In this document: positions 27,350 to 36,020 of the stretch, piece after piece
Layout of the letters: the number at the start of each line of letters is the position of its first letter
Numbering within the stretch: position 1 is the stretch's first letter
From: Novosphingobium sp. SG751A
GTDB lineage: Bacteria > Pseudomonadota > Alphaproteobacteria > Sphingomonadales > Sphingomonadaceae
Length of the DNA stretch: 64,000 bases
NCBI RefSeq assembly: GCF_013149295.1
Contig: NZ_JABGCB010000008.1
Location: 186,001 to 250,000, forward strand
Direction: 5' to 3'
Notes under the pieces: model-generated
Databases searched by the model: none
What the model saw: only the letters and a program-made list of their open reading frames with translations
What the model was told of the DNA's origin: nothing
Made by a program: the position numbers and the translations under genes

Positions 27350-27994
27350 ATGCGCGTCATGCGATCTGGAATGCCGACTTTGGGAACTGTGGTCTGTCTT
27401 GCCGCAGCGCTATGGGGCGGCGCGGGCCATCTGGCCGCACAGACCATCGCAGAGGCCATGGACAGTCCGACCCAGGGCGTTGACCCGGAGTATCACGTCA
27501 ATCCGGGCGATGATCTCGACGTTCTGGTATGGGGCGAGGACCGACTGCAACGCATGGTGCGGGTGTTGCCCGACGGCACATTCACCTTTCCTCTGGCGGG
27601 GCAGATCGTTGCCGCCCATCGCACCGTGCGCGAGATTTCCGCCCAGATCCGCACCAATATCGCCCCCAATTATCGTCAGGCCCCGCCCGATGTCACCGTG
27701 GCGGTGCATGAGCCGGCGGGCATGCGATTTTACGTGATGGGCAAGGTGCGTACGCCGGGTGGTTTTTCTTCGGGCCGCGCGGTCAATGTCGTTCAGGCGT
27801 TGAGCATGGCGGGGGGGCTGGCCGATTTTGCCGATGTGAAACACGCCATCATCCTGCGCCAGACCGCACAGGGGCAGATCGTCGAGCAACTGCGTCTGTC
27901 GGACGTGCTGAGGGGCGCGCGCAGGAGCGCGCCGGGGCAATTGCCCGCGCCTTTGCCGGTCCTGGGGGTCGGCGATGTTCTTGTCGTTCCTTGA
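27350..27994 (+). CDS. Wza-like polysaccharide export protein
   Basis: A 214-residue periplasmic/outer-membrane export protein. An N-terminal signal sequence (TLGTVVCLAAALWGGAGHLAAQ) is followed by the poly_export domain: YHVNPGDDLDVLVWGEDRLQRMVRVLPDGTFTFPLAGQIVAAHRTVREI. An SLBB-like stretch follows: FYVMGKVRTPGGFSSGRAVNVVQALSMAGGLADFADVKHAIILR. It is shorter than E. coli Wza and resembles GumB/BexD-type proteins. It begins the export operon at 27350 with CGGGGA upstream. The stop overlaps the next gene by 20 bp. It should act with the outer-membrane barrel and the Wzc-like protein that follow. Confidence 0.9.
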   Translation: MRVMRSGMPTLGTVVCLAAALWGGAGHLAAQTIAEAMDSPTQGVDPEYHVNPGDDLDVLVWGEDRLQRMVRVLPDGTFTFPLAGQIVAAHRTVREISAQIRTNIAPNYRQAPPDVTVAVHEPAGMRFYVMGKVRTPGGFSSGRAVNVVQALSMAGGLADFADVKHAIILRQTAQGQIVEQLRLSDVLRGARRSAPGQLPAPLPVLGVGDVLVVP

Positions 27995-29180
27995 TGCCCG
28001 GAGCAACCGGCAGGCGGGCACCCATGGCCCTTGGCTGCTGCTCGCGGCTCCCGCCTTTTGCGCCATGTCCGCTCAGTGCCAGACCCAGCCAAGGCTGGCG
28101 GTGGACATGTCGGTTGTGACATCGCCCGATCCCTTTCTGCTTTCCGGCAATAATGTTGGGGCGATGATGGCGCAGGTTTCGGTTTCGCCCGGTGTGAAAA
28201 TGACCTCACCGCGCGGGTCGACACTGGACGTGGGCGGCACGATCACCGACCGCCGTTATAACCGGCTTTACGGCAATTACGTGCTGGGCGAGGCCCGTAT
28301 GGCGGGGCGCTATCGTGACAGCGATTTTCTTTCCATCGGCGCGGCGGCCGGGTTTGAGCGCTCTTTGGCGATCGACATACTTTCGGCCAGCGCCGATGTG
28401 GCCAGCGACCCGCGCGGCATCCGCAACGACTGGTATGCGCAGGCGGATGCCGCATGGCGCCCCGACCCATACAGCCTGATTGCGCCCGAGATCCGCTATG
28501 AACGGATCGCCTATGCCGACAGTCCGATGTTGCGCAATGCCGATGTGCTGACGATGGGCGTGGCCTATGCCCGCCGGACCGATCCGCTGACCAGCCTTGG
28601 CCTGCGGCTGCGCGATACGGTCAATGCGCAGGCGGGGCTGGGCTCCATCAACAGCGCGGCCATCTATGCCACGCTCAAGCGCCAGTTGGGCCAGCATTCC
28701 AGTCTTATTGCCGAACTGGGCGCCGAGAGGACGGGCGGGGGGGGGCAGTCGGCCGGCACGCTGCTGGCGGGCAGGGTCGATCTGTGCCGCGAGGATAAAG
28801 AAAAATCGCGTCGATTGACCGGATGCCTGACCGCCACACTCAATTCGCAGATCAGCGGTTTTGGCGGGCTGCGGCGCGATGCCACGGTGATCCTGTCCCT
28901 GCGTCAGCCCATGGGCGAGCATTTCGTGCTGCGCGCCAACAGCGAATATCGCCGCTCGGCCCGGATCGGCCCCGCCCTGTCACAGGCACCATCGGGCATC
29001 GGGCAGGACGGCGCCACCGATGCCATGCGCCATACGCTGATGCTCGACTGGGCGGTGGATCGCCATGTCACGCTGAGCGGGACCATCCAGTATCTGCAGC
29101 GCCAGCTTGTTTCCGGACAGAGGATTGGCGCGGCCTTTTTCGGCATTCAACTGCATTATCAACTGGGGGCACACCCATGA
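27975..29180 (+). CDS. Outer-membrane beta-barrel protein of the EPS export operon
   Basis: A 401-residue protein with an N-terminal signal-like region (GPWLLLAAPAFCAMSAQCQTQ). The rest is a long series of amphipathic alternating strands (for example LDVGGTITDRRYNRLYGNYVLGEARMAGRY and AAFFGIQLHYQLGAHP at the end), as in outer-membrane beta-barrels. Similar proteins often sit between GumB- and GumC-like genes in sphingomonad EPS clusters. Inside the gene, 28737-28745 is a run of nine G in frame. The start overlaps the upstream gene by 20 bp and the stop overlaps the next start (ATGA), so the three are coupled. No exact family is recognised; a secretion channel role is inferred. Confidence 0.7.
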   Translation: MFLSFLDARSNRQAGTHGPWLLLAAPAFCAMSAQCQTQPRLAVDMSVVTSPDPFLLSGNNVGAMMAQVSVSPGVKMTSPRGSTLDVGGTITDRRYNRLYGNYVLGEARMAGRYRDSDFLSIGAAAGFERSLAIDILSASADVASDPRGIRNDWYAQADAAWRPDPYSLIAPEIRYERIAYADSPMLRNADVLTMGVAYARRTDPLTSLGLRLRDTVNAQAGLGSINSAAIYATLKRQLGQHSSLIAELGAERTGGGGQSAGTLLAGRVDLCREDKEKSRRLTGCLTATLNSQISGFGGLRRDATVILSLRQPMGEHFVLRANSEYRRSARIGPALSQAPSGIGQDGATDAMRHTLMLDWAVDRHVTLSGTIQYLQRQLVSGQRIGAAFFGIQLHYQLGAHP

Positions 29181-30682
29181 ACGAAGATATGCCGCAAATG
29201 GTCAGGGTCATTGGACCGGGTGAGATCTATGCGATCCTGTTTCGGCGGCGGTGGTGGCTGGTGCTGCCGGCGCTGGCCGGGGTGGCGCTGGCGTCGGCGC
29301 TAGGTTGGTTGATGACGCCGACCTATCGGTCTTCTGCCACACTGTTGATCCAATCCTCTCAGGTTCTGACCAGCTTCGCGCCGCCCCGTTCGACCAATGA
29401 TGCCACCGAGCGCGTGGCCAGGATCCGGCAACAGATAGTCAGTCGGGCCAATCTGACCAAGCTGATCGTGGATGCGGACCTGTATGAAAACCAGAGGCGC
29501 AAGTTGCCGTTTGACGATGTGCTGGCCTTGATGCGCAAGGCCGTCGTTGTCGATCTGGTCAGCGCCAGCGGCCCGCAACGCCAGTCCGGCGTCAATGACA
29601 CCATCGCCTTTGAATTGTCCTATACCTATTCCAACGCGGCCACGGCCCATGACATCACCGAAAAGCTGGTTGCCATGTTCATGGCCGAGGACAAGCGCCT
29701 GTCGACCGAGCAGGCAATCGGGGCGGCCGGTTTTCTGGCGCGCCGGGTCGATGAATTGCGCAGCCAGATGGTCGATCTGGAAGGCAAACGCCGGATGATA
29801 GAAAGCCGTTATGCCGGCGCCTTGCCCAATCAGGTGGCGCTCAGCACGCAAGCGGGATCTGCCCTGCGCGCCGAAGTGTCCCGGCTGGACGCGGAAACGC
29901 AAGGGTTGATGCAGCAAAACAGCCTGCTGGCCGCGCGCAGCGTGGAAATCGCCTCGGCGCCGCGGCCCGAATATGACGGTCTGCGCCGGGCCGAGGAGCG
30001 CCTGGCCCAACTGGGCGCGACCTATTCCGACACCCATCCTGATGTGATTGCCGCCCGGGCCGCCGTTGTTCGTCAACGCCAGGCCGCAAAGGCCGCGATG
30101 CCTCTCATGCCGGGCGGCGGGGCGGTTGCCGCCGAAATCGCCGCAGGCCGCTCGCGCATCGCCACGCTGGGCGCGCGGCGCGGCGAACTGGTCGGTTCGA
30201 TTGCGCAGATGGAGCGGATGACCGCGCTGGCGCCGCAAGCGTCCTATGAACTCAACAATCTGGAACGCGATTACGACAATCTGAAGCGTCAGTATCAGGA
30301 TGTGCGCGACAAGCAGATGGAAGCCCAGATCGCCGCCAATCTTCAGGCCGAAGACAAGGGCGAGCGCTTTTCCGTCGTTAATGCGGCCAGCCTCCCCAAC
30401 GCGCCAATTCGCCCAAGGCGGGTGCAAATGGCCATGTGGGGCCTGTTTGGCGGGCTGACGCTCGGGCTGATCGGGGTGATGCTCTGGGAATTTACGGTTG
30501 GCCCGATCCACGGCGAGAACGCGGTTTCCCGTCTGATGGGCGCGGCGCCTTTGGCGGTGATTCCCATGCTGAAATCCGGCCCCAATGCAGCTTTGCCGGC
30601 GCGCGCTGGACGATGGCCCGCGCGACTGGCGCTCTGGCGCCTGCGGGCTGCCACGACATTTAACAAGGCGAGGGCGAACTGA
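29177..30682 (+). CDS. Wzc/GumC-like chain-length determinant
   Basis: A 501-residue polysaccharide co-polymerase. The N-terminal Wzz region is GEIYAILFRRRWWLVLPALAGVALASALGWLMTPTYRSSATLLIQ, a membrane helix followed by the conserved YRSSATLLI. A long periplasmic coiled coil follows (about residues 170-400), and near the end RPRRVQMAMWGLFGGLTLGLIGVML is the second membrane helix preceded by a Pro-Arg motif. There is no kinase domain; that is the next gene. ATG 29177 overlaps the barrel gene stop. With Wza- and barrel-type partners it should set chain length and span the periplasm during export. Confidence 0.9.
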   Translation: MNEDMPQMVRVIGPGEIYAILFRRRWWLVLPALAGVALASALGWLMTPTYRSSATLLIQSSQVLTSFAPPRSTNDATERVARIRQQIVSRANLTKLIVDADLYENQRRKLPFDDVLALMRKAVVVDLVSASGPQRQSGVNDTIAFELSYTYSNAATAHDITEKLVAMFMAEDKRLSTEQAIGAAGFLARRVDELRSQMVDLEGKRRMIESRYAGALPNQVALSTQAGSALRAEVSRLDAETQGLMQQNSLLAARSVEIASAPRPEYDGLRRAEERLAQLGATYSDTHPDVIAARAAVVRQRQAAKAAMPLMPGGGAVAAEIAAGRSRIATLGARRGELVGSIAQMERMTALAPQASYELNNLERDYDNLKRQYQDVRDKQMEAQIAANLQAEDKGERFSVVNAASLPNAPIRPRRVQMAMWGLFGGLTLGLIGVMLWEFTVGPIHGENAVSRLMGAAPLAVIPMLKSGPNAALPARAGRWPARLALWRLRAATTFNKARAN

Positions 30683-31449
30683 TGATCATGATGACGCATA
30701 GTGCCGCCTCTGCGGCCATGGATATGGCGGAGCCTGCGGCAGGGGGGCCGGCAGAGGTTGCGCTTGACCGCAACCTGCTGCTGGCCAATGGCATCTTCGG
30801 GCTGGAAGACGCCGACAGGCGCGCTCGCAGCTTCATTCTGCTGCGCTCGCAGATCATGAGCGGTTTCTATGCCGATGGCGGGCGCGTGCTGGCCGTCACC
30901 TCGACGCAGGCGGGCAATGGCAAAAGCTTTGTCGCCGCCAATCTGGCCTGCGCGCTCAGCCTGATCCATCCCACCGTGCTGATCGATCTGGATCTGCGGC
31001 GACCCACCATTGGCGAGCGTTTTGGCCTTACGGTAAAGACTGGCGTCGATGATTATTTGTCCGAACGGTGCGAGTGGCCGGACGTGGGGCAGAAGGTCGC
31101 CGGGCTGAATCTGAAGCTCTATCCGGTGCGTGCCCGGTGCCTGCAATCGTCCAGCCTGCTGGCATCCGACCGTTTGGCGGGTGCGATGCAGGCGGTCCGC
31201 GCCGCCCCTGATCAGCCGATCTGCATTATCGACACGCCGCCCGCCCTGATCCTGGACGACATCATGCTGATCTCGCGCCATGCCGCCGGTATCATGCTGG
31301 TGCTTGAAGAGGGGCGCACGACCGAGCGCGATGTGATCGAGGTGCGGCGCCTGCTCAGTTCGACGCGGGTGATTGGCGCGGTGCTGAACCGTTCGATGAC
31401 GGGTCAGCATACCGGCTATGACTACGGCTATTACGATGTTGGGCGATAG
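30682..31449 (+). CDS. BY-kinase/CpsD-like ATPase for EPS chain length
   Basis: A 255-residue bacterial tyrosine-kinase-like ATPase. Walker A is VTSTQAGNGKSFVAANLA, Walker A' VLIDLDLRRP, and Walker B CIIDTPPALILDD. The C-terminal tail HTGYDYGYYDVGR has four tyrosines, the usual autophosphorylation cluster. It is the separate kinase partner of the Wzc-like gene immediately upstream (ATG shares its A with the previous TGA). Phosphorylation of the tail controls polymer length in related systems. The domain is at the family's usual length. Confidence 0.9.
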   Translation: MIMMTHSAASAAMDMAEPAAGGPAEVALDRNLLLANGIFGLEDADRRARSFILLRSQIMSGFYADGGRVLAVTSTQAGNGKSFVAANLACALSLIHPTVLIDLDLRRPTIGERFGLTVKTGVDDYLSERCEWPDVGQKVAGLNLKLYPVRARCLQSSSLLASDRLAGAMQAVRAAPDQPICIIDTPPALILDDIMLISRHAAGIMLVLEEGRTTERDVIEVRRLLSSTRVIGAVLNRSMTGQHTGYDYGYYDVGR

Positions 31450-31532
31450 GCGGGGCGACCATGGTCCTTGTTTTCACCACGCAATAGCCTGTCTCTTCGC
31501 GTGGTTATCGTAGGTTTATAACGCATGTTCTG

Positions 31533-32768
31533 ATGCAATCGCCGCCGCGTGAAACCGTGTCGGCCCTCATGACGGATGGATATGGACGGATGACACCCAG
31601 CCAATGGCCTGCTTCGCTTCTGCCCCATAGCCCGCATCCCGCGCCCCGGCTGGCCCGGGTGTCGGGTGAGCCGCCAACCCCGGTGACCCAGCCCTTCATG
31701 CCGCCGCTGGCCGAATATCTGCCCTATCTGGAAGTGATCTGGGCCAATCGCTGGCTGACCAATTCGGGGCCTTTGCATCAACAGCTCGAAGCCGCGCTTG
31801 AGGCGCATCTGGGGGTTTCGCATCTCTCGCTGGTGTCCAACGGCACCACGGCCTTGTGGCTTGCATTGCAAGCGCTGAAAATCGGCGGAGAGGTGATCAC
31901 CACACCCTTTTCCTTTGTGGCCACGGCCCATGCCTTGCGGCTGGTGGGGGCAACGCCGGTGTTTGTTGATATTGACGAGCATGACTGCAACCTCTCGCCC
32001 GCGGCCATCGAACCGGCGTTGACCGAGCGGACCAGCGCCATTCTGCCGGTCCATTGTTTTGGCCACCCCTGCGATGTGACCGCCATCGGTCAGGTTGCCG
32101 ACATTTATGACCTCAAGGTCATCTATGATGCGGCTCATGCCTTTGGCGTGCAGGTCGTCGGACAGAGCGTGCTGAGCCATGGTGATCTTTCGACCCTGAG
32201 TTTTCATGCCACCAAGGTCTTTAACACGGTGGAAGGCGGCGCGATCATTTCGCCCGACGCACGCACCAAGGCCCGGATCGACCGGCTGCGCAATTTCGGC
32301 TTTGTCGATGACATGACGATGGCCAGTCCGTCGATCAACGGCAAGCTCAACGAATTTCAGGCCGGTTTTGGCTTGCTGCAACTGGGCTATATGGACCGCA
32401 TTCTGGCGCGCCGGGCGCAGATCAGCGCGCGCTATCATGCGGCCTTGGGCGATGTGGCGGGCATTGTGTCTTTTCGCATGGATGATGCGGTCCGGCCCAA
32501 CCATTCCTATTTCCCGGTTCTCGTCACACAGGATTATCCGATGGATGCCGATGCGCTGTGTGCGCGGCTGCATGCCGCCGGGATCATGGCGCGGCGCTAT
32601 TTTCACCCGCTGATCTGCGACATGCCCGGCTACCGCGACCTGCCTTCCGCGCGCCAGCCTTTGCCCGTGGCGCGCCGCATCGCCCGCCAGATCCTTTGCC
32701 TGCCGATCCATCCCAACCTCAGCGACGATCTGGTCGACCGCGCCATCGGCATTCTGGCCGATGTTTGA
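31533..32768 (+). CDS. DegT/DnrJ/EryC1/StrS aminotransferase
   Basis: A PLP-dependent sugar aminotransferase. Landmarks: PYLEVIWANRWLTNSGPLHQQLEAALE, VSNGTTALWLALQAL, TTPFSFVATAHALRLVGATPVFVDID, HCFGHPCDV, DAAHAFGV, and the Schiff-base lysine in LSFHATKVFNTVEGGAI. FDNRGF-like NFGFVDD follows. These enzymes aminate 4-keto (or 3-keto) nucleotide sugars; dTDP-4-keto-6-deoxyglucose from rfbB is an obvious possible substrate. The first ATG at 31533 gives 411 residues; ATGs at 31569 and 31590 are also possible. The gene follows the kinase after 83 bp and overlaps the oxygenase by 8 bp. Confidence 0.9.
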   Translation: MQSPPRETVSALMTDGYGRMTPSQWPASLLPHSPHPAPRLARVSGEPPTPVTQPFMPPLAEYLPYLEVIWANRWLTNSGPLHQQLEAALEAHLGVSHLSLVSNGTTALWLALQALKIGGEVITTPFSFVATAHALRLVGATPVFVDIDEHDCNLSPAAIEPALTERTSAILPVHCFGHPCDVTAIGQVADIYDLKVIYDAAHAFGVQVVGQSVLSHGDLSTLSFHATKVFNTVEGGAIISPDARTKARIDRLRNFGFVDDMTMASPSINGKLNEFQAGFGLLQLGYMDRILARRAQISARYHAALGDVAGIVSFRMDDAVRPNHSYFPVLVTQDYPMDADALCARLHAAGIMARRYFHPLICDMPGYRDLPSARQPLPVARRIARQILCLPIHPNLSDDLVDRAIGILADV

Positions 32769-33726
32769 TCGGGCGCTGCAAAAGAGCCAAAGGTGGCTGG
32801 GCGATGCCTCGGCGCGCATGGCGTTGCGATGCGCCAATATGGGCGTGGTCAACCGCCGCCTGATGCGTTCGCATGACAGGGCGCTGTCACGGCATCGTAA
32901 CAAGCTGCCTGAACTGGCGGGCCTTGATCTGAAGATCGTCGAGGGCCTGCGCCGCGACGGGATGTACAAGACATCGCTGGCCGAACTGGGCGTTCCGGGC
33001 TGGCAGGAACTGCTGCGGGAAGGGCAGGCGCTGGGCGCGACTTTTGCCGATGATGCGCGGCGACAGTCGGCTCAAGGCACCGATTACACGATGGTTTCGC
33101 CCGATGCGGTGGCGGCCCATCCCAACCTGTTCGCATGGGGCCTGCACGACAGGCTGCTGGATATTGTGGAGGCCTATCTGGGCGTTGGGGTCGCTTATGA
33201 CGGGGTGACGCTGATGTACACGGTGGCAGGTGCCCCGGTCGAAGGGCCGCGTCGATGGCATCTGGACTGGGAGGATCGCCGCACGGTCAAGGTGGCGGTC
33301 TATTGCAATGATGTTTCGGGCGATGGCGGCCCGTTCCAGATGATCCGGCGCAAGGATCCGGTTCAGGGCGGGGCTGGCGGCTATCACTATCTGCTGGCCG
33401 ACGATGCCCTGCTGGGCGCGCGTCTGGGGGCTGGGTATGAGGATGATCTGGTCAGTTGCGAGGGACCGGCGGGCACGGTTCTGTTTTGTGAGACGGCCCA
33501 ATATTTCCATCGCGGCAAGCCCGCGCTCAAGGCCGACCGCGTCGCCTTCTTCTTCAGCTATTTTGCCCGGCGGCCGCGCCATCCCTTCTTTTGCGAAAGA
33601 TCAGGGTTAAGCCGCAGCCAGATAGCCGGACTGGCCCGGTCGCTGAACCCGCGCCAGCGGGCCAGCGCCCTGTGGCGTCATGGACTGCCCTTGTTGCTGC
33701 GACTGATACCGCCTGCCGGGCTGTGA
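32761..33726 (+). CDS. Phytanoyl-CoA-dioxygenase-like Fe(II)/2OG oxygenase
   Basis: A 321-residue protein with the iron-binding facial triad: RRWHLDWED (HxD) and, about 90 residues later, CETAQYFHRGKPALKADRVAFFFSYFAR, giving the distal His and the Arg that binds 2-oxoglutarate. SGDGGPFQMIRR lies between, as in phytanoyl-CoA dioxygenase-like enzymes. It overlaps the aminotransferase gene by 8 bp, so it is probably the final gene of the export operon. Oxidation of an EPS sugar or lipid is possible; the substrate is not readable. Confidence 0.8.
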   Translation: MFDRALQKSQRWLGDASARMALRCANMGVVNRRLMRSHDRALSRHRNKLPELAGLDLKIVEGLRRDGMYKTSLAELGVPGWQELLREGQALGATFADDARRQSAQGTDYTMVSPDAVAAHPNLFAWGLHDRLLDIVEAYLGVGVAYDGVTLMYTVAGAPVEGPRRWHLDWEDRRTVKVAVYCNDVSGDGGPFQMIRRKDPVQGGAGGYHYLLADDALLGARLGAGYEDDLVSCEGPAGTVLFCETAQYFHRGKPALKADRVAFFFSYFARRPRHPFFCERSGLSRSQIAGLARSLNPRQRASALWRHGLPLLLRLIPPAGL

Positions 33727-33761
33727 TTGGGGGCTGATTGGGCCAGAGGGCGCGGGCAGCT

Positions 33762-34001
33762 TTATCTTACGTCAGAGCCTCTTGCCACGGCCGCTTCGAT
33801 GGATCTGATGAATTGATCGCCATATTGGTTGGTTGAGACATGATCCTGATCATGCTCACCCAGATCGTGGCCAGTGCCGAAGGTATCTTTGAGCCTGGCG
33901 AATATATGCGGGTCGCCCTCGGCTAGGTGCCGGATCAGGGCTTGCAAAATACGCTCGTGGGCCAGCACACGGCGTTCCAGATCGGTGGCTTCTATTGGCA
34001 T
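33762..34001 (-). CDS. Conserved partner of the ParS-like module, copy 1
   Basis: A 79-residue hydrophilic protein of no family I recognise. It shares LERRVLA-ERIL-ALI-HLA, ARL--FG-GH-LGEH-QD and YG-QFIR-IE with residues of the gene at 51509, about 60 percent identical over its length. AAGGAG precedes ATG 34001. Its start overlaps the 3' end of the ParS-like gene by 10 bp on the same strand, so the two are translationally coupled. The recurrence of the pair elsewhere in the window indicates a functional two-protein unit. The N-terminal half looks helical. Function unknown. Confidence 0.7.
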   Translation of the reverse strand: MPIEATDLERRVLAHERILQALIRHLAEGDPHIFARLKDTFGTGHDLGEHDQDHVSTNQYGDQFIRSIEAAVARGSDVR

Positions 34002-34315
34002 AAGGGCTCCTTGATGATGGCTGTATCGAAGGGAATGGCTCCGGCTTTGCGTGGCGCCTGTCGCAGGATCTCGCCATGGACCGCCGCGTATCCCTCAGTA
34101 CTGTCGCCGGCCAGATCGAGGGGTTTGGCTCCCAGCGAGGCATTATGCGCATTCAGAAAAGCGATTGCATGATCCCTGTTGCCGAAATGCATATAGGCAA
34201 GGTTGGCAATCAGGCTTTGCCGTTCCAGATACTGGGGGGTAAGTGGCGAGGCTCCTTTCAACCGGTGCGCGTTGCCACGATAGGGCATATAGGCGGATTT
34301 GCCGGTGGTGGTCAT
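33992..34315 (-). CDS. MbcA/ParS toxin-binding-like small protein, copy 1
   Basis: A 107-residue protein. The stretch MHFGNRDHAIAFLNAHNASLGAKPLDLAGDSTEGYAAVHGEILRQ (about 40-84) matches the pattern of the Xre/MbcA/ParS toxin-binding domain (F-x5-A--WL--PN-ALGG--PLDLL-T-EG---V---L-R). KGASPLTPQYL precedes it. No helix-turn-helix is seen at the N-terminus, unlike full MbcA antitoxins. ATG 34315 follows AAGGGAG. It is coupled to the 79-residue gene downstream. A second copy is at 52431. A GGAAACTACGC element lies about 86 bp upstream. A true toxin gene is not visible beside it. Confidence 0.6.
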   Translation of the reverse strand: MTTTGKSAYMPYRGNAHRLKGASPLTPQYLERQSLIANLAYMHFGNRDHAIAFLNAHNASLGAKPLDLAGDSTEGYAAVHGEILRQAPRKAGAIPFDTAIIKEPLCQ

Positions 34316-34399
34316 GGCTTGCTCCCTTGGAAAGAGGGGCGGGCCGGGGGGTATGGGGTGCTGTCCATTTCGGGTCCATGTGATGTGACGCAAATTTTC

Positions 34400-34414
34400 T
34401 GCGTAGTTTCCGAG
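34400..34414 (-). promoter_or_regulatory. CTCGGAAACTACGC element upstream of the ParS-like gene
   Basis: On the minus strand CTCGGAAACTACGCA faces the gene starting at 34315. The same core occurs at 35877-35890, 35913-35926 and 53022-53035. Its GGAA resembles the -35 of EcfG-type promoters, but the usual -10 is not clear. The binding factor is inferred. Confidence 0.5.
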
Positions 34415-34516
34415 GCGTGAAGCCGGCAGGCAAGGTCCCTATAAGGAACATGTCGGGTCATGCCGCGATCGCCGCGTGCCCCCCCCGCTGGCCAGCGACG
34501 CGGTGTGATCCGGCAC

Positions 34517-35812
34517 CTAGCCGGAGCGCCTGAAGCTGGTGGAACCCACCTGCGCGCTGACGTTCCGAAAGGCATGTGCATAGCGCCGCGCCGTATTGGC
34601 CCATGTGGTCGGGCGGCTGGCGCCATAGGCCCGGCGGGCCAGAGCCATGCGCGCGGCATCGTTCCCCAACAGATCGGCCACGCCACGCCCCAGCGCAACC
34701 GTGTCGTCAAACGGCACCAGAAGCCCTGAACCATCGGCCAGCAATTCCGCGGCATGCCAATAGGGCGTTGAAACCACCGGACGACCGATGCCATGCGAAA
34801 GAGCCAGCGCCCCCGAGGTCATCTGTGCTTCGTGCAGATAGGGCGTGACATAGACATCGCACATGCCGATATGGTCCAGCATTGCGCACTGGTCGAAGAA
34901 GCGGTTGAGAAACGCCACATTTTCTTCAATCCCCAAATCCCGGACCAGCGCCATCAGGGATTCCCGATAGGCATCACGGCCTGTTGTCAACTGGTGCGGA
35001 TGAGTGGCTCCCATCACCACATAGATCGCATCGGGAACAGCGGTCAGAACCGCAGGCATTGCCTTGATCATGGTCTCCACACCCTTGCCGGGGCCGATCA
35101 GGCCAGAGGTCAGGATCACCCGCCGTCCGCTATAGCCCAGCCGCGCCTTTGCCACGGCCGGCAGTGTCCATTCGACATCGGGAATGCCATGCGGGATCAC
35201 CGCGATCCGTTCGGGATCGGCGTCATAATGCTCGACCAGCATGTCGCGGCCCTTGCCGACCATCACCACCACACAGGCGGCCATATCCAGCAGGCGCGCC
35301 ATGACCAGCCGTTGTGCTGGCGTGGGGCGGTCAAGCACGGTGTGGAGCGTGACCACCAGCGGCATATCAAGCCGTTCGACAAGATCGAGAATATAGCCAC
35401 CCGCTTCGCCGCCGAATATGCCGAACTCGTGCTGGAGGCAAGCGACATCGAACCGCTTGTCATTGATGAATTCGGCCGCTGCGTGATAATCTTCGCGCCG
35501 GTTCTGGCGCACGATCTGGCAAACCTTGCGCGGATAGAGATAGTCCTGCCCCGGATCGCTCATCGCCACGATCGCGGTTTCCCGGACCTGTGGCATTACG
35601 TGCAGAGCCTGTTCGAGATCAGTCGTAAAGGTGGCCAGGCCGCATTGGCGCGGCAGCGCATTGCCGATCAGCGCCACACGCAGGCCGCGCGGCACCTGGG
35701 TGTTCCAATCCGTCCCGCCGCGGGGCTCGGGCGACCAGGGCAGGGCGGAGGGCAAGATCCCTTCCGATTGTCGTAATGGGGCCGAAATTCCGGCAGGCAT
35801 TATTCCGGTCAT
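34517..35812 (-). CDS. GT4 glycosyltransferase (paralogue of 48752)
   Basis: A 431-residue GT-B glycosyltransferase. Landmarks: LRVALIGNALPRQCGLATFTTDLEQAL, CLQHEFGIFGGEAGGYIL, TLHTVLDRPTPAQ, VIPHGIPD, then ILTSGLIGPGKGVETMIKAMPAVL, DVYVTPYLHEAQMTSGALALSHGIGRPVVSTPYWHAAELLADGSGLLVPFDD. It is clearly homologous to residues 1-370 of the gene at 48752 and to GT4 trehalose/mannan-type enzymes that work on stored or secreted glycans. It starts at ATG 35812, 100 bp downstream of a CTCGGAAACTACGC element and divergent from the hybrid kinase. The donor is unknown. Confidence 0.85.
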   Translation of the reverse strand: MTGIMPAGISAPLRQSEGILPSALPWSPEPRGGTDWNTQVPRGLRVALIGNALPRQCGLATFTTDLEQALHVMPQVRETAIVAMSDPGQDYLYPRKVCQIVRQNRREDYHAAAEFINDKRFDVACLQHEFGIFGGEAGGYILDLVERLDMPLVVTLHTVLDRPTPAQRLVMARLLDMAACVVVMVGKGRDMLVEHYDADPERIAVIPHGIPDVEWTLPAVAKARLGYSGRRVILTSGLIGPGKGVETMIKAMPAVLTAVPDAIYVVMGATHPHQLTTGRDAYRESLMALVRDLGIEENVAFLNRFFDQCAMLDHIGMCDVYVTPYLHEAQMTSGALALSHGIGRPVVSTPYWHAAELLADGSGLLVPFDDTVALGRGVADLLGNDAARMALARRAYGASRPTTWANTARRYAHAFRNVSAQVGSTSFRRSG

Positions 35813-35866
35813 GCCAGTCTCTCTCTCGCTGGTGGTGAAAAGCAGGAGGATAGATTGAGGAGACCC

Positions 35867-35926
35867 GCGCGATAGTCTCGGAATCTACGCGCACGGATCA
35901 CATGCCGGGTCTGCGTAGTTTCCGAG
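35867..35926. promoter_or_regulatory. Divergent pair of CTCGGAANCTACGC elements
   Basis: CTCGGAATCTACGC (35877-35890, plus) and its near inverse GCGTAGTTTCCGAG (35913-35926) face apart towards the hybrid kinase at 36021 and the glycosyltransferase at 35812. The plus copy shares GCGCGATAG upstream (35867-35875) with the element at 53012. A shared stress-regulated promoter pair is likely. Confidence 0.55.
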
Positions 35927-36020
35927 GCTTGTCCTTTGCCATCGTTGCGTCTGAACAAGACCATGCCGAAGGCAGCGCTTATTTTGCCGACGGCGACATT
36001 ATGTTTGCAAGGATAAGGGG

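Noticed and set aside
33992..34315. Calling the ParS-like/partner pair a toxin-antitoxin system
   Set aside because: The ParS-like domain match is moderate, no HTH is present, and the partner has no RES or other toxin motif. Evidence supports only a conserved module.
35877..35920. Canonical EcfG promoter (GGAAC, 16-18 bases, CGTT) at the CTCGGAANCTACGC elements
   Set aside because: The -35-like GGAA is present, but no CGTT-type -10 is found at the right distance, so I list the element as of unknown factor.
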